Part shown: in pieces, positions 46,393-56,188 of the stretch
How the letters are laid out: each line of letters begins with the position of its first letter
Numbering within the stretch: the first letter of the stretch is position 1
Assembly (NCBI GenBank): GCA_017506865.1
Contig: JAFCMP010000523.1
Span: 310,001 to 374,000 of the forward strand
Direction: 5' to 3'
DNA: 64,000 nucleotides
Source: Tribonema minus
Lineage: Eukaryota > Sar > Xanthophyceae > Tribonematales > Tribonemataceae
The notes under the pieces: generated by a model
What the model saw: only the letters and a program-made list of their open reading frames with translations
Databases searched by the model: none
What the model was told of the DNA's origin: nothing
Position numbers and translations under genes: made by a program

Positions 46393-47546
46393 ATGGAAGG
46401 TCAACCTGCTCAGAGCGGGCTTGCAGCAAGCACCAGCAGAAGACAATGCAGCCTCGAGACGTCCCTGACTCTCGCTCTTCTGGAGGCCGCAGACGAGCTG
46501 CACAATGCGAAGGCCGAGCTGAGCTTGTGCCTCAAGCAGGGCTTCTTCAACATGACAAAGGCGAGGCTGGCAGCAGGAGGCGGGGCACACAGCGCCGGCA
46601 TAACAGTGCTGGACACGCGCGAAGAGGTGGGTGAGCGCTCGGGTCTGTGCAGAACTGGGCAGTGACTACGGCAGCAAATTTGCTCCAAGAGCTCTCACAA
46701 GTAGCTATTCGAGCGCAACTGAGCGGGTAGGTGATTGGACAACAGCCGTGACATGAGACATGGTAGAGCATGCTGGGCAGAAATCTTTTCTTGGCTACCG
46801 CCTCTTGGAGACCTGCAGGCCAATCAACTGCAGTGCCGTCCCCGATCAGAAACTCGCACTGTGCCACCAGCTTGCTTGGTGCTGGCCGGCAGCTGCCAGT
46901 GCATTCATGATTCAGCTCCAAAGCCCTGCAACAATATGTCTGTCGCGTGCATCCTCTGCGGCCCCAGTTCCACGCGGCAGTGACCGTGGAGCTACTCGAT
47001 AAGGACCCCGATGCATCGCCGGCGCGGGAGCTGCGCGCCCTCAAGCTGCCCGCAGGCCACGCCTTTCAGCGCGCGGGCAACGACGACGCGCCGCACAGCA
47101 GCGGCGGCAGCGTCAACGGCAGCAGCAGCCTGCGCCAGCGCAATCACGCCGGCTCCGACTCCAGCACCATTGCGGAGGAGGCCGCTGCCGCAAGCGCTGC
47201 TGGCAAGGACTCCATGCAGCTGTTCGGCGGACTGGTGCCGCCTGCTCTGCGCAAGGCCAAGAGGAACTTCTCGTCGGCCCTCGACTATGTATTCTTGGCG
47301 GCGGAGCTCACGCAGCGGGTGGCGCTGCTGTACAGGGCGGTGCTGCAGTGCGTGCCGCCGCCGCCGCCTGCACCGCTGCCGCCGGCGTCAGCAGAACAAC
47401 AACAGCAACCTGCAGCGGCAGCAGATGGAGAGGCCGCACTGAGGGGGGCGGATGGCGCAGATGTCGGTGGCAGTGCGCAGCAAACAGAGGCTGAATCATT
47501 GGCCGCACAATTAGAACAGGTAGAATTGAGTGCGGACTCAGGCTGA
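46393..47546 (+). CDS. VMA22: V-ATPase assembly factor VMA22/CCDC115 homologue
   Basis: ER-resident chaperone for assembly of the proton-pumping V-ATPase membrane sector. Two exons, 46393-46626 and 46968-47546, phase 0, 270 aa. The N-terminal helix with the family hallmark (ELSLCLKQGFFNMTKARLA, about 43-60) is followed by a Ser/Asn-rich loop. The second hallmark, QLFGGLVPPALRKAKRNF at about 162-179, then SALDYVFLAAELTQRVALLY, matches the conserved FG.LVPP.L..AQ..F segment of VMA22. The C-terminus is Pro, Gln and Ala-rich low complexity. No membrane segment, as expected. Intron 1 is 341 bases. The gene is head to head with the coiled-coil gene. Confidence 0.85.
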
Positions 47547-48409
47547 TGCAATACACAGCATGTTTTGTGAAGCTCTGCATGTGAAGGTGAAGCCTCAGTG
47601 CGTCATTGCCTTCGTCACGTCAGGTTTGACTGCGTGTGCTGGTGCGCTTCAGTGTTCTGTTCAGTCCAGCACACAGTGTCGTCGTTTTGGCTTGCGCAGC
47701 TACCTGGCGTGTATTTCATCATACTGTGTGCACTACTGGCTTTCAAGTGGATTGCAGGCGTCTGTGCCCCAGCCTTTGTGTACATTGCACAACATCAGCA
47801 TCCTGCCTTGTTGTGAACGAAGTAGTGCTACTCATGCGTCAGCGCTGCATGTTTGCATGCAGCCCCAGGCCGGACGGATTGCTGGTTGTCATCAGTTGTC
47901 CACAAGATTGCAATGCTGCTGCTTCTAGGCTGTTGGTATTTCACCATAGTTTGCGACTTTTTCCTGGCTGCTGTGCCTGCTGTGCTGCCCAAGCCTTGAA
48001 TCTTTCTCAATGGTGCCAAGATGAGAAGAAAACAACGACAGAGGCTGCTCAGGCATCGGCCTCGCCCATTGTCCCGAGAAAGAATTGGCTCATCAAGTTA
48101 CAGTGTGAAACAAGGGAATTTTGAATCATCTGATGGTGCGCGCTCTATGTATGTTAACCCTCAGCTGCGACACGACGTCACACCTAACCCTAGTTCTCAA
48201 CCCCCCCCCCTGGTGATCAACCCCTCGATCTGTCTGCCACACATGGCCAATCGTATCGTTTCATCGGCTGACACACCGTGTGTCCAAAAAAAAACGTGTG
48301 TGCGCCGGGTTTTGTTCACTAGACTAGAGTGCAAGTGGAAGAGGCAGCGAGAGCAGCACATACGAGGTCCCTGCACCTGCGGCAGCACTAGCTCCGCAGC
48401 CAGCCTGCC
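47547..48409. other. intergenic between VMA22 and desaturase; no gene recognised
   Basis: 863 bases with lower GC. An interstitial CCTAACCCTAG stretch lies at about 48183-48193, followed by CAACCCCCCCCCC. It should contain the VMA22 3' UTR and the desaturase promoter; the CTTCAACTTC motif is not seen. Confidence 0.5.
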
Positions 48410-51400
48410 ATGGCGCCCCGCGATGAAAGCTTTTTACAGCAGGCAGACCCGCCAGGCGTCTTGAAGCGCGATCCCATGGCTGTCAAGGACAAGTTGCGCA
48501 TGGATGTGCTCAAGAGGATAATACCAGACGAGTGAGTGGCCCTTGCCTCGGTAGTAGCTTGTTATTGTCAGCTGTTGTTGCTCAGGCATGCGCCGCTAAA
48601 AGTGCGCACGACGCGTACGGGTGTTGTTAGGTGTTGCCGTTCTCCTACATGCCGTCCATGCAATCGGGTTACTGCAAGGCGAATGTGTTTGCAAGCCCTG
48701 CAGTGCGCTCTGTCGCTCGTTTCTGGCCTTGTAACACTCACGAGGTGTTCTCCCCGCCTCACTCCTCAAAACCACTCTCAGGTGCTTCCACAAAAGCTTG
48801 GTCAAGTCCCTCTTTTACATGGTGCGGGACATGGGGCTGATCTGCGCTCTGTGGAAGGCGTATCCGGTGTATGTGGAGGGCAACTGGCCATTGACATTCG
48901 TCTGGTGGAACGCCATGGGGTTTATGATGTGGGCGCTCTTTGTCGTAGGTGAGTCTCCCTTCATGAGTGCGTAGGCCCGTGCCTGCACTGCTTCTTAACA
49001 TCATTAACATCATTAGATCAGAAGGGCAGATGGTCCTTTCCGTAAATGTCACTGCACTCTGTGTCTGTACTGTTATAGTGACGTAGGCTTGCTGTCCATG
49101 CCCGTGCGGGGCGTGCGCATGCGAATCAGGCTGCGAGCACTCAAATGTATTGTGTCAGCAATCATCAGCTTGCACTGCATTGCACAGTGTACATGCAGAG
49201 TGAATCATGAAATTTCTGACCTTTGCATCACACAGTGATGCTGCACTTGGCTAGATTCACAACAAAGAGATCGAAATCTCGATTTCCACAACTGATAAGT
49301 TTGAGCCTTGAAGAACTGCTCAACACCTAGCTGCAGCGATAGTTCATGCCCCATCTCCTGTTCGGCTGCGAAAATCTGTAGCGTCAGCAAACGCGAGCTG
49401 CAACTAGTGCCGGGCCTTGCGCACGAAGCCTTGTTGCAATTCTCTGGCGTGTGCGCTGCTGAAGTAAAGGGTGCCATGCGCTGATGCCACATGCCTTGAC
49501 CAATTGCATACTCTGCTGTACATGGTATTTTGCACGAACCGTTGCAAGGGCGCGCTGCTAGGCAACGGCGGGAACGCATTGTCAGCAGCAGCAGCGCACA
49601 CGCCAGTGCCCCGCAGCCCTAACTGTTCAAAAACGCCTCATATTTGCATGCCCAAGTATGACGCATTGACAAGCACTGTTGCTCATGTAGCATGTGTCTT
49701 GGTCGGCAGGCAATCCAAAGGACTTGATGCGCAGTTAACGCGGTCCATACTTAGTTTTTATCACATAGCCTTTTATTTGTAAAGTGCGTTCTTGGCTCGG
49801 CGACCTAAACAACGAGAGCAAATGCGTGGCTAGCAGCTGGGTCTGCTGACGTTTGTATAATTTTCATTGCTGCGGAAAAAATCAAATGTTTTGCAACAGC
49901 CTGACCGCATCTGAATAATACGGCAGCAACATATGCTCAGGGAACCCAGGCAGGTCAGCACAACTTTACGGTTGACGCAAGGCGTGCAGCGTACTTCATC
50001 AAAGAATAAAATGCGCACAATGCAGATGACACCAGACTCACATGTGCATATGCTTGTACATGTGTGTAGTAATGGTCCCGTGCAGCCCTTCAATTCACCC
50101 ATTTGTCAGTTGTGCAGAGCTGTCTGCGCATCGCTGTGCTGTACACACCTTTGATTATAGCGGCACGTGGCCTGATTTGTCAGACGATCACACCTTCTGT
50201 TCTCCGCGTCACATGCTGACTTGAAGTTGGAAGCAGTTTTACCAAAATTGACAATTAATTATTTTAATTTACAATAATTTATTATGATTATTGGAACAAT
50301 CACATAGACAATCAATGGGAGCGCTTTCTCAATGCAGTCGTCTTATCAAGAATCGCGCGCCGCGTGCGTCCTCGCCGGTTTCGTTTCGTGTAACTGCCAG
50401 CTCATATCCGCCACTTCACACGCCACGCTCGCGCGCGCGCAGGGCACGACTGCGGGCACACCACCTTCAGCGACCACACGTGGGTCAACGCGTCGGTTTC
50501 GTTTTTCGTAACTGTCACCTTGTAACCGCCACTTCATGCTCCACTCGCGCGCGCGCAGGGCACGACTGCGGGCACACCACCTTCAGCGAGTACACGTGGG
50601 TCAACGCCGTGTGCGGCCACCTGTGCCACGCGCCGCTGCTCGTGCCCTTCTGGCCGTGGGCGCAGTCGCACCACCAGCACCACTCGTACCACAACCACGT
50701 GGAGAAGGACCACTCCTTCCCGTGGTTCCGCAAGGAGCAGTACGCGACGCAGCTATCCGGCGTCGGCCGCACGATCCTCAAGACGCCGCTGCACCCGCTG
50801 TTCTCGTACGGCGTGTCGTACCTGTTCTTCGGGTACTGGGATGGCTCGCACTTCAACCCCTTTGGGAGCCTGTTCAAGAACAGGTGAGGCAGCGGCGGCG
50901 GACCGTGGCAGCCGCGTTGCGCTCGCGCATGCTTCCTTTCTGTAGAGCTGCTTGGCAGTTCAGGCAGCGTATATGCGGCAGTGCTCACAGTGTTTTTAAT
51001 CACGACTGTCATGATCCGTCTCCCTGGGGGGCATTGTGGGTGCATTTCAAGTCAGGTGTCTTATTAGTGGCTTTCTGGCGTGCCGGTTCCGGCAGCATGC
51101 AGTGAATCAACCATCAGACTCACATGGGGCCCTGGTGGCCCGCTGCAGCTCAATGTAGCACCGGCATGGCGTCAATGATCCATTCGCAACCATGGCTGCA
51201 GACTGCCAAATGCTCCGCACTGTCCAGGCCTGCTTGAAAGCGAGACGTGCGTGGCGCACAGCCGTCTGGGCGGCGTGCGACCAACACCTCTAGGTACTCT
51301 ACAGCATGTGCTTTCTCACCCATGCATTCCGAACCACTGGTGAGCATTTCAACTGACACACACACACACCTCCCCCGCCCCCCCCCTCAACCCTAACCCT

Positions 51401-52702
51401 ACCAGGACGCAGCGCGTGCAGTGCGCGGTCTCCTCGCTGGCGGTCGCGCTCTTCCTGGGGCTCTTCCTGCACTATGTCATCGAGTACAGCTGGAGCGCGT
51501 TTGCGGTCAAGTACGCGGCGCCGTGGTGCATCTACAACTACTGGCTCGTGATGGTGACGTACCTGCAGCACCATGAGCCGGACTCGATCACGTACGACGA
51601 CGCCGACTACTCGTTCGCCGTCGCCGCGATGGAGACGGTGGACAGGAAGTACTGCTGGGGCGTGGACGACCTCCACCACAACATTACCGACGGGCACGTC
51701 GTGCACCACCTCTTCTTCACCAAGATCCCGCACTACAACCTCATGAAGGTGAGCAGGATGCACTTATCCTTCGATGGTTTGGGGTTGATCATTGTTTGGG
51801 GTTGTGAAAAATAGTAGTTGACGTTGATCACATCAAAGGGCACGTCGTGCACCTTCTCTTCTTCACCAAGATTCTGCACTACAACCTCATGAAAGTGAGA
51901 GATGGCGTTGATTTCGCGAAGCCCTTGAAGTACAACTTAGAAGTATGTATCTGATCACCGGGCAGGCATCACGTTGTGCACCACCACTTCTTCACCAAGA
52001 TATTGCACTACAAACTCATGCAGGTGAGCAGGCGCATTTGTTGTTTTTAAATAGTGTGAGTTGTGCAAAGTTGAAGTTGCTGTCACGGGTGGGCACGCGG
52101 TGCACCAACTCTTCTTCACCAAGATGTTGCACTACGGGAGCACGTTGAAGTCGTGCAGGCTACAGCCATGTACATGGTGACTCGCTGCACAAACATATGT
52201 ACCCCCGCACTTCAACTTCATTGATTGCCATGTAAATACTCGCGGTTAGGCGTAGGGTTGGAGTTGTGCAGGCTGCGTCCTTGCCCAGCGAATACACTGG
52301 CAGAGTATGTGCAGCTGTGTGCAGCCGCTCAGGCAAACGCTCATGCAGCGCACAGGTGCAGTGGCTCCACCTGCCAGCGCCTGCGCCCATCCCCCTCTTC
52401 GTGCGCGCTTGCATGCCACGACGCCATCCGCGCATGTCTGCAACTGTCATGCCGACGCCGTCCTCCCGTCTCGAACTCTCATCCTCACCCCCGATTCCGT
52501 TGCAATCTGTTACAATCTGCGTAACCGACAGGCCACGGACGCGCTGCGGCCGTACCTGGAGGGCCTGGGCGTGTACCGCTACCAGCGCAACCCGCTATTC
52601 CTGTGGACGTTCGTGCAGTACAACTACAAGTACGGCCTCTTCACGCACAGCAAGGCGGACGAGCCGTGGGCGCCGCCGCAGGAGGTCAAGAAGGTCGCAT
52701 AA
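48410..52702 (+). CDS. membrane fatty-acid desaturase, omega-6/omega-3 type, ER
   Basis: Di-iron acyl-lipid desaturase of the Delta12/omega-3 class. Exons 48410-48531, 48782-48948, 50559-50883, 51406-51748, 52532-52702 (phases 2,1,2,0), 375 aa. Three histidine boxes: HDCGH (98-102), HHQHH in AQSHHQHHSYHNH (134-143), and HVVHH (302-306) in HHNITDGHVVHHLFFTKIPH. Conserved [26 protein letters not shown] and YWLVMVTYLQHHEP are typical. The N-terminus lacks a plastid leader and the protein ends KKVA, a KKXX-type ER retrieval signal, so it should act on ER phospholipids, probably making linoleate or alpha-linolenate. Omega-6 and omega-3 specificity cannot be separated by eye. Introns 2 and 4 carry decayed copies of exon edges. 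The 3' splice site of intron 3 is preceded by CAACCCTAACCCTACCAG. Confidence 0.93.
50382..50612. repeat. tandem duplication spanning the exon 3 acceptor of the desaturase
   Basis: A 116-base unit holding 60 bases of intron, the acceptor CGCGCGCAG and about 48 bases of exon (GGCACGACTGCGGGCACACC and on) occurs twice: 50382-50497 and 50498-50612. The upstream copy has an intact acceptor and still encodes the first histidine box, but continues into intron sequence. Confidence 0.9.
51690..52140. repeat. four-copy decaying echo of the desaturase exon 4 donor edge
   Basis: The exon 4 end (GGGCACGTCGTGCACCACCT, CTTCACCAAGATCCCGCACT, 51690-51755) recurs at about 51838-51898, 51965-52034 and 52092-52138. 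Copies grow more diverged with distance; spacing is about 120-145 bases. The first two copies keep GT or GTGAG-like donors. Confidence 0.88.
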
Positions 52703-54363
52703 ACGGTATGTATCCGCGCGCGCTGCCGCTGCGCAGCCGCCCTAGACACGCGCGAGCAGCGCCGGCGGCGGCGGTGCGCAGCGCGGCTGCGAGCAGGGGC
52801 GATGGCGGGGGGGGGGGGGGGCATCGGCGGCGGGGTGTGTGGCGTGAGTCGCGTTTGGCCGGAGGGGTTGTGGTCACAGCTGCGATAGCCGCTGTGGCGC
52901 AAGAGCCAATTTTGGGGCGTGCAGGAGGAGATGCGTCGTGTACCGTGGACTCGAAGAACATGTGTGGCAACCCCCCTGGCATCCCCTCAACAGGGGGTTT
53001 TGGGGGGGACCCTGGTGTGATGGTGGTGGGGGGGGGGGCAGGGGGAGCCTTCGGCGTACAAAGGGGCAGTCATAGGCGCGAAGCACAGTACGCGCGCCGC
53101 AGCACTTAGTATATGCTGAGGGGCAGGAGGGGGGATCGTGTGACGGGGGGGCCGAGCGCTGCTGCTGCTGCGCACTGCGCCGCTCCCTCCCCCGCATTCG
53201 TCTGATGACAGTAGGGCACATGTGTGACTGGACGAATTCTGTGGGCGCATCTGTTTAGCGGGGGGCGGAGCTTGAGAAGCAGAGAACAAAGACAAGGGAA
53301 AACATTTTCCTCGGGCAACAGAACAGGAAAACAGTTTCCTGCGTTGGCGGCGGCCTCTTCTTGCCGCGTTGTCTCCGGCACAGGCCGCCTTTCGTGCGCT
53401 GTGCGCGCGCGCAGACTTGCTGATCGGTGTTTGATCAGCCCCGCGCAGCGCAAGCGAGAAACAGCATACCTACCAGTAGCACAGACGCGCGCGCACGTGG
53501 CCTGTCTCTTTATGTGAATAAATTTATACTGAAATTTCGTCTGTGTTCGGCAGCGCAGTTCTCTGTGTGTCGCTGATGATTGCATTGTGCGAGAGTTTGC
53601 TGGTCATCTTGTGGTCGCTAGTCATTGAGTGCTCGCGTGCGCAACGGCCGGCGCACGTGCTTCCTGCATATATGTACCACGGGAACTGCAAACCAAGATT
53701 GTGTATTGCGGTCAGGGTTAAGCTGGTCATAGCCCATAATGATTGGTGCCTGAGAGTGCGCATGTGCGGCATTGAGAGTGGGGTTCTGTGGTGTGGATGG
53801 TGTATATGACATGTGCGCTTGTGGCAGAACCGCACACTTTGTCCATGTGTTGCACCCCGATACAACGTGACGGGATGCATCATGATGACAAAATGTCACA
53901 TCATACCACCTGTCCATTGGCCGCAAACAGAGTACAGCTGCCCCAAGTGAGGTAGTGCGGAAGCAACCCTTCCTGATGGATTTGACGGCGAGTGACTAGC
54001 ACCTGAGACATGCGACAGGCACTAGATAGCAAAATGCCATGGCTCAGTCGGCTGCCACAGGTGCAATAGCAATGAGATGACAAAGGCTGTGCACACATTA
54101 AATGGTTCACATGGATGGCAACTGTACACAATACAGCATATCCTGGCCTCAAGTAATGAAGTGCTGATTACTGCACATCAGCTTCACGGAGGGACCGCTT
54201 GTGACGTGTACAGACAATTGCCACTGCCTTGGTATTGCGGCATCGTCTGACGCTCTGGCAGGCATTGAAGCATGTAAAGTGCGCCATTATGCGCGTGCAA
54301 GCGATCAGCGCGCGCGATGAGCCGCAAGCCTCGCAGCATGAGCCACCCCGAAAAGGAATACAT
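52703..54363. other. convergent intergenic region with two small hairpins
   Basis: 3' flanks of the desaturase (+) and ankyrin gene (-). G runs occur at 52807-52820 and around 53027-53040. Two adjacent hairpins, GGAAAACATTTTCC (53297-53310) and AGGAAAACAGTTTCCT (53325-53340), could form in RNA or mark a terminator or processing site. From 53520 to 54300 the DNA is AT-richer with no recognisable gene. Confidence 0.5.
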
Positions 54364-55689
54364 TCAATCATCAGCGTCAGCGTCTGAGTCGTCCGCATCA
54401 CCAAGGTCACCATCCGAAGCGTCAGAAGCGCCGTCACCCGAGCCATCCGAGAGGCCATCATCCGAGGCATCGGAGCTGTCCGAATCGTCCGACTCGCCGG
54501 AGGGAAGCAGCTGCTGCGGGCAGCCGTTGGCACGCGCCCACTCCACCACGTGCGTGTGCCCCTGCTCTGTGGCCTCCTGGTACGTCAGCGCGTCCCAGCG
54601 GCAGCCGTGGGCGCGCGCCCACTGCAGCACCGCGAGGTGCCCGCCGCGCGCAGCGTGCGCGCACGTCCACCGATCCCAGGGGCAGCCGTTGGCGCGCGCC
54701 CACTGCAGGACGTCGAGGTGGCCGTGGTCAGCCGCGAAGGCGCACGTGCGCCCGCTCCACGGGCAGCCGTTGGCGCGCGCCCACTGCAGCACCTCGAGGC
54801 GCCCCTCGCCGGCGGCGACGCAGCACGTGTACTTGTCCCAGGGGCAGCCGTTGGCGCGCGCCCACTGGAGGACGTGGAGGTGCCCGCCGCCGGCCGCGCT
54901 GCTGCATGTCGCCCTGCCCCAGCGGCAGCCGTTGGCGCGCGCCCAGCGCAGCACTTCGAGCTGGCCGCCGGCCGCGGCTTGCGCGCACGCCGAGGCGCTC
55001 CAGGGGCAGCCGTTGGCGCGCAGCCACTGCAGCACCTCCAGGTGCCCGTCCCGCGCGGCGCACATGGTCGTGCGCACGTCCCACCTGCAGCCTTGGCCGC
55101 GCGCCCACTGCAGCACATGCAGATGGCCCTTCGCTGCGGCGAGGCTGCAGGTGTCCGAGTCCCACGGGCACCCGTTCGCTCGGGCCCACTGGAGCACGCC
55201 CAGATGGCCGCCTGACGCCGCTGCAGCGCACGTCCACGACGTCCACGGGCAGCCGTTGGCGCGCGCCCACTGCAGCAGCTCCAGGTGCCCTCCCTGCGCG
55301 GCGCTGCTGCACGTGTCGTCCCCCCAGGGGCACCCCTTCTGCCGCAGCCACTGCAGCAGGCGGAGGTGACCGTGTCGTGCTGCCTGATCCGCATGCTCTG
55401 CCTGCAGAGGCAGACCGTACACTATGTAGAGGAGCCGCGCTGCACGGAAGTCGCCGCTGCGTATGCAGGACGCGTGCGCCAGCTTGGGATCTAGGCCGTT
55501 GTGCATGGCCCAGCGAATGAGCGAAAAACTTACAACAGCCTCTGCCGCCACTGTAATGTGCTTCTGCGGGGCGGCCGCAGAGCGCTCCGTCGCATCGCGG
55601 AACGTGCGGCACGTGCATCTAATCATCAGCGATGGAGCAAGGAGCTCCAGGATGTACGGCGTCACGAAGGCGATTTTATCAAGACCCAT
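54364..55689 (-). CDS. ankyrin-repeat protein with eleven 27-residue repeats
   Basis: Single-exon gene, 441 aa. The N-terminus (ILELLAPSLMIRCTCRTFRD) loosely resembles an F-box. From about residue 107 there are eleven tandem repeats of 27 residues with the pattern GHLxVLQWARANGCPWDxxTCxxAAxx, the Trp/Cys-rich ankyrin variant frequent in brown algae and in some large DNA viruses. The tail is very acidic (ESDDSDSSDASDDG and on). Repeats differ at silent and replacement positions, so they are not recent copies. Likely a protein-binding scaffold, perhaps a substrate adaptor if the F-box is real. There are no introns, unusual in this window. A 19-base palindrome of the CTTCAACT type lies 84 bases upstream of the start. 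Confidence 0.88.
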   Translation of the reverse strand: MGLDKIAFVTPYILELLAPSLMIRCTCRTFRDATERSAAAPQKHITVAAEAVVSFSLIRWAMHNGLDPKLAHASCIRSGDFRAARLLYIVYGLPLQAEHADQAARHGHLRLLQWLRQKGCPWGDDTCSSAAQGGHLELLQWARANGCPWTSWTCAAAASGGHLGVLQWARANGCPWDSDTCSLAAAKGHLHVLQWARGQGCRWDVRTTMCAARDGHLEVLQWLRANGCPWSASACAQAAAGGQLEVLRWARANGCRWGRATCSSAAGGGHLHVLQWARANGCPWDKYTCCVAAGEGRLEVLQWARANGCPWSGRTCAFAADHGHLDVLQWARANGCPWDRWTCAHAARGGHLAVLQWARAHGCRWDALTYQEATEQGHTHVVEWARANGCPQQLLPSGESDDSDSSDASDDGLSDGSGDGASDASDGDLGDADDSDADADD

Positions 55690-56188
55690 ACTTTCTTCTG
55701 ATGTCCTTGGGTAAAGAGGCCGAGGCCGAGGCCGAGGCCAGGCCGGTTGCTGTGACTGCTTCTGAAGTTTTTCTTCAACTCAAAGTTGAAGTCGCTGAAG
55801 TTTGCGGATCTGCAGCGGCACGGATCCTGCTGCTGGCCCCTCGGCAAGCTCACGAAAAGAGCCCGGCAAGCAACACTGGAGCGTCCAGCACGGAGTCGTG
55901 GCCACTGCGCAGGTGAGCGCCCCGGCAGATATAGTTTGAAATGGACGCGGCTGTCAGTGCTGCAGCACGCTCAGCATGCCCTGGGCCCCTTGCACACTGT
56001 GCGCAAGCGGGGTAGAAGTTCGCCGCCAGGCGACCTGTGCAATGACGATACATACATACTGTGTTGGGACACTACCGATGATGATACCAGTAGCAGCACT
56101 GAACTGTACACTGTCCTCCACAGTCTGGTTGTACACAGTTTGGTTGCACGTGTTGCATACGATGTCGCACCTGCGCTGACAGACAACA
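55690..56188. other. divergent intergenic space, ankyrin gene to DNAJC28-like gene
   Basis: 499 bases. The left part holds the palindromic motif and four GAGGCC/CGAGGC units (55719-55741). The right part contains TGTACACTGTCC and TTGTACACAG direct repeats (56106-56140). No gene. Confidence 0.5.
55773..55791. promoter_or_regulatory. palindrome CTTCAACTCAAAGTTGAAG upstream of ankyrin gene
   Basis: Perfect 8-base arms around a 3-base centre, 84-102 bases upstream of the ankyrin gene start (55689). GAAGTTTTTCTTCAA overlaps at its left and GCTGAAGTTTG at its right. It is the clearest instance of the motif family. Confidence 0.5.
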
